Assembly (NCBI GenBank): GCA_014529385.2
Contig: CM043967.1
Span: forward strand, 83,642,278 to 83,706,277
Origin: Adiantum capillus-veneris
Taxonomy: Eukaryota > Streptophyta > Polypodiopsida > Polypodiales > Pteridaceae
Direction of reading: 5' to 3'
Length of the DNA: 64,000 bases
Shown here: positions 22,330 through 31,388 of the stretch, piece by piece
How positions within the stretch are numbered: position 1 is the stretch's first letter
Layout of the letters: every line of letters begins with the position of its first letter
Made by a program: the position numbers and the translations under genes
Notes under the pieces: generated by a model
The model's database searches: none
What the model was told of the DNA's origin: nothing
What the model saw: only the letters and a program-made list of their open reading frames with translations

Positions 22330-24060
22330 CTCCCACACTTGGTGCCTTATAGCCCATTTTAGTGCATAGTATGGGCCTTGACCATCCGAATGCTTGTGTA
22401 ACTTTGCACGGGTGGGGGGATGATGCTCAACCCTACTCGTGTAAAGAATAGTATGAGCCTTGACCACTCATACCATATTGGATGGCTATGAAACTTTCCA
22501 AGGGTGGTAAAATGATGATCACCCCGAAACGTGTAAATTTTCACAGCCATCTGATCTAGTTTGAGCGGTCAAGTCCCATACTATGCACTTAAATGGGCCA
22601 TATAGCTCATTCTACCCATTTTAGCTCATTGTAAAAGCCTTGACCGTCACCAATACCATATCACATGGCCACAAGACATTGGAGGGGTGGGAAAATGGTG
22701 CTCACCCCCACCCGTGAAAATTCTCATGGCAATCTAATATTGTTTGGGTGGTCTCGAACCATACCATACACTAAAATGGGTTGTATGAGCCATACTCAGG
22801 ATGGTTATGCAACATTTTTGGGGTTGGAGAATGGTGCTCACCCCCAACATTGCAAAGTCTTGTGACCATCCGATATGGTTTGGGCGGTCTTGAACCATAC
22901 TATGCGCTAAAATGGGCCTTATAGCCCATTTTAACACATAGTATGGGCCTTGACTGCCCATATTAGTTTGGATGGTTCTCTAACCTTATAGGTGTGGGGA
23001 ATGGTTCTCACCCCCACCCTTGCAAATTCTTGTGGTCATTTGATATGGTGGTTTGGGACCACCCAAACCATATTGGATGGCCACAAGACTTTTCAGGACT
23101 GAGGGTGAGTGTCATTCCTCCACCCTTGCAGCAGCCATCCGATATGGTATAGGTGATCAAGGCCCATAATATGTGCTAAAATGGGCCCTATGAGCCATAC
23201 GGTCCATTTTAGTGCATAGCATGGTTTGGCACCGCCCAAACCATATCGGATGGCTACAAGAATTTTCATCAGGTGAGCACCATTTCCCCACCACTGCAAA
23301 GCTTCATAGCCATCTGATATGTTATGGTCAATCAAGGCCCATACTATGCGCTAAAACGGGACATATGGCTCATACAGCCCATTTAAGTGCATAGTATAGG
23401 TTGAGATAGCCCAAACCACATTGGATGTCCATGAGACTTTTCATGGGTGGGAGTGAGTCACCCGTGAAAAATGTCACAGCCATCGCATATGGTTTAGGGG
23501 TTCAAGGCCCATACTATGCGCTAAAATGGAGCTTATGAGCCATATGGTCCATTTTAGCTCATAGTATGGCTCGGGACCGCCCAATCCATATTGGATGGCC
23601 ATAAGAGTTTGTACGGGTGAAGGTGAGCACCATTCCCCCACCCGTGCAAAGTTTCATAGCCATCCAATATAATTTGAGTGGTCCCAACCAATGCTACGTG
23701 CTAAAATGGACCATATGGCTCAGATGGCCCATTTTAACGCAAGTATGGGCCTTGACAACCCATCCCACTTACGATGAATGTGCAAATTTGCAAGGTAGGG
23801 GAATAGTGCTCACCACCATCCATGCAAAGTCTCGTGGCCACCCAATATGGTTTGGACATTCCCGAACATACTATGTTCTAAAATGGTCCATATGGCTTAT
23901 ACGGCCCTTTTTAGTGCACAGGGGCCTTGATTGCTCATACTAGTTTGGATAGTTGTAAAACTTTACACAAGTGGGGGAATGGTACTCACCCCCACCCTGC
24001 AAATTTTGATAGCCATCCGATATGGTTTGGGCTGTCCCACTCATACTATGCGCCAAGCTT
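22330..24060. repeat. Tandem array of dyad-symmetric units (about 170-180 bp)
   Basis: Each unit has a left arm (CATTTTAGTGCATAGTATGG, then a stretch resembling ACCATATCGGATGGCTAC, then TTTGCACGGGTGGGGG), a short centre like AATGGTGCTCA, and a right arm that is close to the reverse complement of the left. Units are joined by a short GGCCATATGGCTCATA-type linker. Unit starts can be seen near 22357, 22617, 22927, 23206, 23379, 23548, 23727 and 23908. In single-stranded form each unit could fold into a hairpin of about 75 pairs. No protein is encoded; the short open frames across it are by-products of the repeat. Confidence 0.85.
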
Positions 24061-24430
24061 AGTCCCATGCATGATATCCACGTAACTCGACGAGTTTCAT
24101 GGACCCTCCATGTGGCATCAAACTCTGTGCCATATGGCCCCGACCACGTAACCCATTGGGTCATGTGGACATAATTCGTGGCACCGAGCTCGATGACACA
24201 TGGGACATCCACATAGCTCGACAAGTTACATAGCCATATCTTGTGACACCGAGTGCGGTGCCACGTGGAGGGTCCATGTAACTCAACAAGTTATGTGAAC
24301 CATACATGTGGCATTGAGCTTGGTGTCACATGGTATGGCCACATAACTCATCAAGTTACGTGTACGTCTTGCATGGCATCGAGCTCGGTGCCACATGGAC
24401 AATCCATGTAACTCATCGAGTTTTTTGAAG
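24060..24430. repeat. Second tandem array with alternating palindromes
   Basis: About six degenerate copies of two alternating phrases: CACGTAACTCGACGAGTT-like (24080, 24210, 24270, 24335, 24405) and TGGCATCGAGCTCGGTGCCA-like (24110, 24180, 24240, 24305, 24370). Both phrases are close to self-complementary. The period is about 60-65 bp per pair. It adjoins the dyad satellite directly but differs in sequence. Confidence 0.7.
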
Positions 24431-25404
24431 AAACCATGTGGCATCATTTGAAGGCTCGGAAGGCCACATTTCTTGACAAGATATGTGGCTCAAGTTACAT
24501 TGTAATAGTCAAACTTGGGGGGGAACTGCAAAAAGTGGGTCCACTTGTTCATGCATACACCCCAAAAGACTCCAGCACAACGAGTAAGTAAAGGAAGACT
24601 TATCAAACACATTAGAATTTTGAGCACTCCAAATTAAGATCAGCATCCAAATTCTAATAAACAACAAGAATAACAATGGCCCAATTTCTCATTGTGCACT
24701 AATCCAAAAATGTCACCAAATTTCATTTTTGGTCTACTTAATTGAATTTTCTCTTGCTAGAATTGGCCATTCTAGTGAGAGAAAATAAAACCAGCAAAAG
24801 GGTCAATTATGTACAACGGGCAAAGGAATGTGTTTATGACCTAGAGAGTTCCAAAATTTGAATGCATTCTTCACAAGTGCCAATGGAATTCGATAGGATT
24901 CAATCAGGATCTTATGGGGCAAAGACGGGATATTAGCGAGTCCAAAAGAGTCCAAAATGGATCCTGAAAGCTTTCGAAAGTGAGAAGGATAACCAAAAGG
25001 TGGGAATTGGAGCCAAGGTGTTATTATCCACACTTGCCAATCTAAAGCTATGTGGATATAAGGGATGTGGTCCACAAGTCTCCCATGCAAAAGATAAGGT
25101 GAGAGCAGTGGCTCTTGAAAATAGAAAACTGCTTTTTCAGAATCTAGGGTGAGTATTTTATGAATACATCAAAAAATAAAGCATTTTCGTAAAAAGGGTC
25201 CATTGTGCTTATCGAATGTGGCAAGATGAACAACTTTGTAGTTCAAAGTTTTTTCATTTGAGGGCCACAAGAAGAGAGAGTTTTCTGCGTTTTTCCGCAC
25301 GACTGTGCTAGAGAGAGCAAGGAAACTTTTGTCTTCCTCTTCTCATGAAGCTCCATGCAATCCTTAGCCAAGAGAAGCTCTCCATGCTCTCCTCAAGGCT
25401 CATC

Positions 25405-25464
<60 letters not shown>

Positions 25465-25535
25465 CGACACAGTCTCTATAGCTATGGTTGCTCAAGTTTA
25501 TACTATTTAACTATGCATGTTATTACTTCTTAATG
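24425..25535 (-). mobile_element. LINE-derived relic, left copy
   Basis: 24425-24720 matches 49115-49420 closely (both contain GGCTCGGAAGGCCACATTTC and CCCAATTTCTCATTGTGCAC), the second copy lying beside a recognisable LINE C-terminal zinc domain. The minus-strand frame 25090-24803 (PWLQFPPFGYPSHFRKLS, then IPLALVKNAFKFWNSLGHK) looks like another piece of element protein that I cannot place. A TC microsatellite lies at 25408-25461. Confidence 0.5.
25408..25461. repeat. (TC)n microsatellite
   Basis: About 26 TC units, uninterrupted. Confidence 0.95.
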
Positions 25536-25841
25536 CTTACATATCTTCTTTCCACCATGTTCTTAAGCACTATCTCCAACACAATTTTTCTTACATGCTT
25601 GTCATATAGAAATGATTCTTTTGCACGATTTCCAAAGTGGGTAGCCTCACAACCTTATGCATTCCATCCATTCTAAACAATGGAAAATTTATCAAAAGCT
25701 CCTAGTTGTACATAGTTTTCAACTTTTGCACATTTGCATGGCCAATATGCTTATACCAAATGTCTATCTACAAAACAATTCATGACCATTGTGCAAACAT
25801 GGTACCTTTCATTCTAGATACATCAACATCAAAAGTGAATA
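25535..25841 (-). mobile_element. Ty1/copia pol relic, copy A, left half
   Basis: Closely similar to 50190-50450 (shared phrases include TCCAAAGTGGGTAGCCTCAC and ACAATTCATGACCATTGTGC). On the minus strand it translates, with stops, to a gag-pre-integrase-like segment with a Cys followed by ATHFGN. Similarity stops at 25841, exactly where the gypsy LTR begins, and resumes at 48027. Confidence 0.7.
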
Positions 25842-26304
25842 TATAAGGTTTTTAGTTTCTGAAACCTTAGTAATTGTACAAAGCTTGTAAAATTTAACTT
25901 TAAAAAAAAACACTATAGAATGATTCAATCATGGTTGATGTTGGTATTTTTGAAATCATAACCAGAGCTTTACTATGGTTAGTATTTTTCAGAATCAGAT
26001 TCCGATAAAATCTGGGAAAGTTACGGGCCCTGAAAGGGTACACTAGGAATTCAATTTGTTAAGTAAAATTGGATGGTTTCAATAAGTATTATTAACAAAG
26101 ACTTTCTTATCCTAAGGTTCTAGAATTTACTGATATTTCCAGTTTTCATCATTACAAATCAGTGAAAATAGTCAAAATCGATTCTGGAAGCTGAGGGGGC
26201 AGTGTGGAGTTGCAAGGAGCCTACTCGGGTCAGTTTTAGCAGCAGGTGGTGCTACCTCGGGCCTTGCTTGAGGTGCGAGAACCTACCAGGAATAGCCCGG
26301 GGCC

Positions 26305-26325
26305 CATAAAAACTATAAAAACATC
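26305..26325 (+). promoter_or_regulatory. TATA region of the LTR promoter
   Basis: CTATAAAAAC near 26308, conserved in the 3' LTR near 44867, lies upstream of a pyrimidine-rich CCTTCCTTC and the likely transcription start near 26335-26345. Confidence 0.5.
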
Positions 26326-26759
26326 CCCTTCCTTCATAAAAAAGGAGACTCGGAGCCTTGGCACATTCTCTCTCATCTAGAGAGACCTCTACGCAGAAAT
26401 CACTAGAGATCAAGCTCTAGTTGATTAATTAAACGGTAATTAGCGCTAATCTTTCTTAATTAGCAAAGCTAGGTTCACCTATTTACAATTTTCTTAATTA
26501 ATTGAAGATTAATCGTATGTATACTCAAAAATACTCTCTTAATTAAATATTCTCTGTTGATTATTGTCATTAAACTTAGGGATATTAAGCTAATTAATTA
26601 TTATATCATATTAGGGCTGAAATTATCCATTTTAACCATAAATTAATGGTAATTATACTAATTAAGTTTAGATTAAGATGAGATAAATATCAGAGCTGTG
26701 TTAGACTGTCATTATGCTAAGAAAATTATCTTGTAATTTCTTGAGTAATTTTCATAATT

Positions 26760-27640
26760 AATTAAGCATAATTACACTATTTTTGAGAGAAAAGTAAAGC
26801 AAAAAATGATCAAACTCATCCAAAATACTTTGAGATATTTATTAGAGGTAAAGAATATCTTAGGGAACCCATGATATTTATGTTAACCTAAGATAATTAG
26901 TTTACCTAGTTATCTTAGCAGAATAACATTGTTTATAAGACAAATTAAAAGGGAGAAAATAGCAAATTGATAAAAAATTATTTGAGATACTTATCAAAGG
27001 TGAATCACATCTTAAAGAACCCGTGATAATTACTTTAACCACAAAAAATTAGTTTACCTAATTATCTTAGAAGATATACATTGTTTTTAGGACAAATTAA
27101 AAGGTGGAAAATAGTAAACTGATCTCAAATGCTTTGAGATAATTATCAGAGGTAGATTACATCTTGAAAAACCTATGATAATTATGTTAACCTTAGATAA
27201 TTATCTTAGCAAAATTACACTATTTTAAGAACAAATAAAAAGGGAGAAAATAGCAAATTGATCCAAAAATGCTTTGAGATAATTATCAGAGGTAAATCAC
27301 ATTTTATGGAACCCTTTATAATTATCATAACCTCAGATATTTAGTTTAATTAATTATCTAAGCATAATTACAGTGTTTTCAGGGAAAATTAAAAGGGAGA
27401 AAATAGCAAATTGATCCAAAATACTTTGAAATAATTATCAGAGGTAAAGCATACCTTATGAGACCCGTGATAATTATCTTAACATCAAATAGTTAGTTTA
27501 ACTAATTATCTCCATAGAATTATATTATTTTTAGGGGAAAATAGTAAATTAATCCAAAAAACTTTGAGATAATTATTAGAGGTAAAACACACATTGAGGA
27601 ACCTGTGATAAATATCCTCATCTCATATAATTATTTTAAA
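26760..27640. repeat. About 147-bp tandem repeats inside the LTR
   Basis: Six units marked by TTTGAGATAATTATCAGAGG-like sequence at about 26829, 26981, 27130, 27273, 27426 and 27563, so spacings run 137-153 bp. The 3' LTR carries the same array at 45381-46140. The AT-rich units each contain AATTAGTTTACCTAATTATC and GGGAGAAAATAGCAAATTGA. Confidence 0.85.
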
Positions 27641-28197
27641 TATTTATCTTTATTAAAAGTAACCAATTCTGTGTATAAAATAGAGAAAGGAAATTAATAA
27701 ATGAGTTTATATAATTACCAGATAAATGCCTGAGGTCCGAAATCACTATTGAAGGTTGGAAAAACTACCTTAGCATAAATGATTGGTATAACAAATTACT
27801 ATCGGTAAAATTTGCCTAAATTAGACCATAAGTATAGGAGGGAAAATTTATAAATCTATTTTATGAAAATTCCTAAAGATAGAACACATTAAATTACATC
27901 TAGGGTGAGTAATCCATTAGCGGATAGGAATTATAATTTACTAAGGCTAAATATAAGATATTCAGGGAATATAGACTAAGGAGAAACCTAGTAAAATAGC
28001 TCTCCTAATTAAATGATAATTATGGGAAAATACTAATAATACAAGGAAGTTACAAGAGAAAGATCTCATCCAATAAACTATCAAGAAAACCTACTTACTC
28101 CAAAAATCCTTATTTGTGGGTTTTAAAAAAATGCAAGAAAGGAGATTATTCAATTTAACCTCTAATCAATTCAGTCCTTTTATAAAGGTTGTCGATA

Positions 28198-28335
28198 TGG
28201 CTCCAAAGAGAACCAAAGGAAATCCTCTTACCGAGGAAGAGGATATTAGCAACAAAACAAATAAAGCCACTTGTGACCATGAGGCTGGGCCTAGCCATAG
28301 GCCGACGGAGGGTAGCCTACAGGCTCCAGCGCAGT
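28198..28335 (+). CDS. Short LTR-encoded ORF, possible gag N-terminus
   Basis: ATG at 28198 opens a 45-codon frame starting MAPKRTKGNPLTEEED and ending at TAG. The 3' LTR has the same frame at 46744-46896 (MAPKRTRGNPLTEEEN) with mostly third-position or conservative differences. MAPKRT-like starts are common for gypsy Gag proteins. Gag in this element lacks a visible start near 40150. A spliced transcript joining this to the internal gag is possible; that is inference. Confidence 0.4.
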
Positions 28336-28741
28336 AGCACATGGACGAGCAGTCCTAGGTGGATTTCTATTTTGTTTGCTTAAAACTTTTAAAGTTCATT
28401 TTTAAGTTAGCATTGCATATGTAAGGGTTAGTAAGGATAAACTGGTTGTAAATGGAAGGTAACTTCCAAGAAACCAACGAGCAATGATTGTAAATAGGAA
28501 AGAAATGATTGGGTTATGACTGATTGACATAGAAAAGAAATGTTTGACCATCCTTAAGACAACTTGTCTCAAGACACCTCTGATTCCTTGGAATATTTTA
28601 CTCCAGGTAATGAGTAATGATGGAAATTCTGCCATGGATGAGTTGGTTTCCTCAGAGCGCGTGGAGTCTTTACCTCGTGCTTGTTTGTATTTGTGGATAT
28701 TACTTAAGATATCAAGTTTATCCTAGAGGAACCGCCCGGTT

Positions 28742-28770
28742 CATTAGGGCCAAAAACGACTAAAAAAGGG
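28742..28770 (+). repeat. Left terminal inverted repeat
   Basis: CATTAGGGCCAAAAACGACT, then AAAAAAGGG. Matches the right end with one extra A and one C/A difference. Confidence 0.88.
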
Positions 28771-29181
28771 TTGTTTGTTAATCTAAGGATTAAGCAATAG
28801 TCCAATAGTTATTTGACACGTATACAAAAGTATGGCACTCTTGTCTCCTGTATTGTGGGTTTTGGTGGTCCTATTTTGAAGGAGAACCGCTAAATGTCTT
28901 GATCATAAGGCTGAAACTGCTATATTTGGGTGCTTTTGGCGAGAGAGCTCATTAAAGTTGCGGCTCAAAGTAATGAAGTCTCGTCTTTTATTCTATTTTA
29001 TATTTCACAAAAGCGTTGTCAAAAGATACGAAATCTACGTCAAAAGGCTCTCAAAACAAGGGCATTAATGACAAATCACCTACTTTTTTCAAACGTATAC
29101 CTTTCTCGCTCTCTAGTTTGTGAGAGGTTTTAAGTCTTTCCGTCTATACTTTCTTTCTTCTTCTCTAATCTCTGAGTTTCC

Positions 29182-30438
29182 ATGGCGTCTTTTGCACGTC
29201 TCCCTTCACATAACATAACTTCTTGTGACTTTCATAACGTTAGAGAGGATGGTCTTTGGACGCCCATATCTTTTCGTGTGAATGACTGGGTAACAATGCT
29301 TCCTTCATGCCAAGGTGTACACAGAGTGAAGAGAACTAAACGCGATAAAGTAAAAAACCATTGGAAAGGTGGTGTTCTTGCTTTCGAAGTGACCGACAAT
29401 GGCTGGCTAGGTAAGGTTCAACATGTGTACATGGCCAAGGATATGGTGTTAGACTGGGAAGAACATCCCACAATGCATTCTTATTGTAAGTACAAAAAGA
29501 ACTATTTGATACAGTGATTTTTTTTCATTATCCCATTGTTTTTCTCATTTTTTGATTCCATTCCAGATATATTTCCTTCAACAACTATGGAATGGCAGCC
29601 TGTGGAGAGTCTAAGTGGGACGCTCAAAGAAATGCATAAAGGGATTGCAGATGCTATGTATGCTGACAAGACACCTTCCTTTTACAAAACAATGGATTTG
29701 TTTGTCTATTTTGCAGAATACAAAGTTCCATCACGAGAAGGTGCATATGGAGAACTACATCAGTTACCCGTTCCCACCATAAGTTCACTTGACTCGGAAG
29801 CTCCTGATGCATGTACTATATCAAGCTTCAAATCCAAGATCAAAGAAGACATCCTTAAAGCTATGTCTCCGGGCAGTATATCAAGAAGGATTAAAGTTCA
29901 ATGGTTCTTGCCTATACATGTCTTTGTGGCATGTTTCAAAACAATGGATTTGCAAAGGACAAAGATGATGTGGCTTAATAGAAGACTTTCTATGACTGAA
30001 CTGGATAATGTTCTTGGAGACGGATGGAGCACCAAAGAAACTTTCCATATTGGTGACAATATTAGTTGTAGAGTAAGCCCAAATTCTATGTCTATCTCAT
30101 ATCAACTATGTCGCCAATCATTAGTTCTAGGCTACGACTATAGGAGATGGAGAAGCAAATTAGGTAGCTGGGTTCCTCTCGACTCTGAGGAAAATTGTCC
30201 AGAGTTTGAACTAAAGGTTACAGTCCATCCACACACCGAGTATAGAAGCCTGATAGTAACAACAAATTGGAGACTAAATGATGTTAGAGAATCTCTTGAG
30301 TTTCTTGATGAAACATCTCCCGAGTATAGATTCAAAGTGGATGAAATTGTGGTGAGCACAAGGATGGAGAATTCAACCTCTTGCATCACATGCCTTCCCT
30401 CAAAAAGAGTTGTATTTGAGCCACTTGCAAGGACTTGA
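29182..30438 (+). CDS. Unrecognised two-exon transposon gene, 391 aa
   Basis: Exon 1 is 29182-29485 and exon 2 is 29567-30438. The intron between them has GTAAGT at 29486 and a pyrimidine-rich tract ending TTCCAG at 29566. The join keeps frame and gives exactly 392 codons including the stop, with no internal stop, so this copy looks intact. Exon 1 encodes MASFARLPSHNITSC and, further on, HWKGGVLAFEVTDNGWLGK, VYMAKDMVLDWEEHP. The exon 2 part holds WFLPIHVFVACFKTMDLQ, WSTKETFHIGDNISC and a C-terminal stretch with KVTVHPHTEYRSLIV. I see no signal peptide, membrane segment or known motif. It runs away from the left TIR. It could be a DNA-binding or accessory protein of the element. Confidence 0.72.
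29486..29566 (+). other. Intron of the 391-aa gene
   Basis: 81 bp, GTAAGTAC...TTCCATTCCAG, with a T-rich tract before the acceptor. It removes the stop after exon 1 and restores one continuous frame. Confidence 0.75.
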
Positions 30439-30605
30439 AAAAACAAGTTCAATATTGTAATCATTTTGCAAATATATTTATCTTTTCTCTACCTCATTGT
30501 GAACATTACTTATGTTGTTTTAAACTTACATGACATCATGATACACATTTAAGAATCGACAATTGGTATTAAGTATTTGAAGTACAAAATTATGAATCAC
30601 CAAAG

Positions 30606-30637
<32 letters not shown>
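30606..30637. repeat. (TA)n microsatellite
   Basis: About 15 TA units between the convergent 3' ends of the 391-aa gene and the histone-like gene. Confidence 0.9.
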
Positions 30638-30639
<2 letters not shown>

Positions 30640-30680
30640 TATGGACAAAATGAACAAAAGTGCAAGCTTTTGTGGACTAA

Positions 30681-31388
30681 TCAATCATGAAATTCCACTT
30701 TTCTTTTTGCCTGAGAAGATCCTGCATCCTCAGAGACCCTTTTCCTTTTGTGTTCAGAAGGGGGTGAAAGTTCAGGACTGGGTGGTGGTGGTGACTTGGC
30801 AAGGGTTGGTGCTTTGGCCCCCTTAGGGCTTGGCATGGGTGACTTGGTAGGGGTTGGTGCTTTGGGCTCCTGAGGACTGGCTGGCTTGGGTGATTTGGCA
30901 ACCTTCTTTGGCAACATGAATGGTAGCTTGAAAGGTGAGCTAGGTGCCTCCCCCTTACTGTTCTTAAGTGTACGACGCTTTTGAACCTTGAATTTCAATG
31001 GTGAGTGGAATGGATGGCCCTTTGTATCTGCTCTTTTTTTTGCAGGGCTCTTAGTGGGACTCTTCCCCTTGGCAGTCTTCTTGGTGGGACTCTTCCCCTT
31101 GGCAGGGATCTTCTTTTTGGTAGGACTCTTCCCCTTGGCAGGGATCTTCTTCTTTGTGGGACTCTTCCCCTTGGCAGGACTCTTGTGATCCTTTTTCTTT
31201 GTATGGATCTTCTTTGCAGGACTTTTCTTCTTTTGATCCATTTTCTTTGCATCCAAACCTTTGGTGGCTCTACCTTTCTTTGGTGGCAAAGGAGATTCTG
31301 GATCATTTGGATTTATTGATCTTTCCAAAACCATAGAAACAGCCTTCTCTCTCACCCACGTGACCCAAGACTCTGGATAGTCATGCAA
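30681..31388 (-). other. H1-like Lys/Ser/Pro tail exon
   Basis: Last exon, 235 residues, opening LHDYPESWVTWVREKAVSMV and then turning basic: KKSPAKK, and repeats of AKGKSPTKKKIP ending in KSPTKSPAKK, later P-x-K-S-P repeats. S/T-P-K-K is the minor-groove-binding repeat of linker-histone tails. A basic nuclear-localisation-like HKRKR lies near the end. The high Lys/Pro content is real coding bias in this frame; the opposite-strand frames over it are by-products. Confidence 0.72.

Larger units (their letters stand above)
25842..28741 (+). repeat. 5' LTR, left part
   Basis: Starts TATAAGGTTTTTAGTTTCTG where the 3' LTR starts TGTAAGGTTTCCACTTTCTG. It contains a promoter with ACTATAAAAACATCCCC near 26308, followed by the conserved GGAGACTCGGAGCCTTGGCA, an AT-rich tandem region (26760-27640), and a short ORF beginning MAPKRT at 28198. 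The TIR transposon interrupts it at 28741. Confidence 0.9.

Noticed and set aside
22330-24060. CRISPR-like or coding interpretation of the repeated region
   Set aside because: Units are long, inverted within themselves and lack short identical repeats with unique spacers; it is a plant satellite.
30988-31319. Plus-strand frames with repeated GLFPLAG/LFPLAVF that look like transmembrane repeats
   Set aside because: They are the reverse reading of the KSPTKK repeats in the minus-strand gene.
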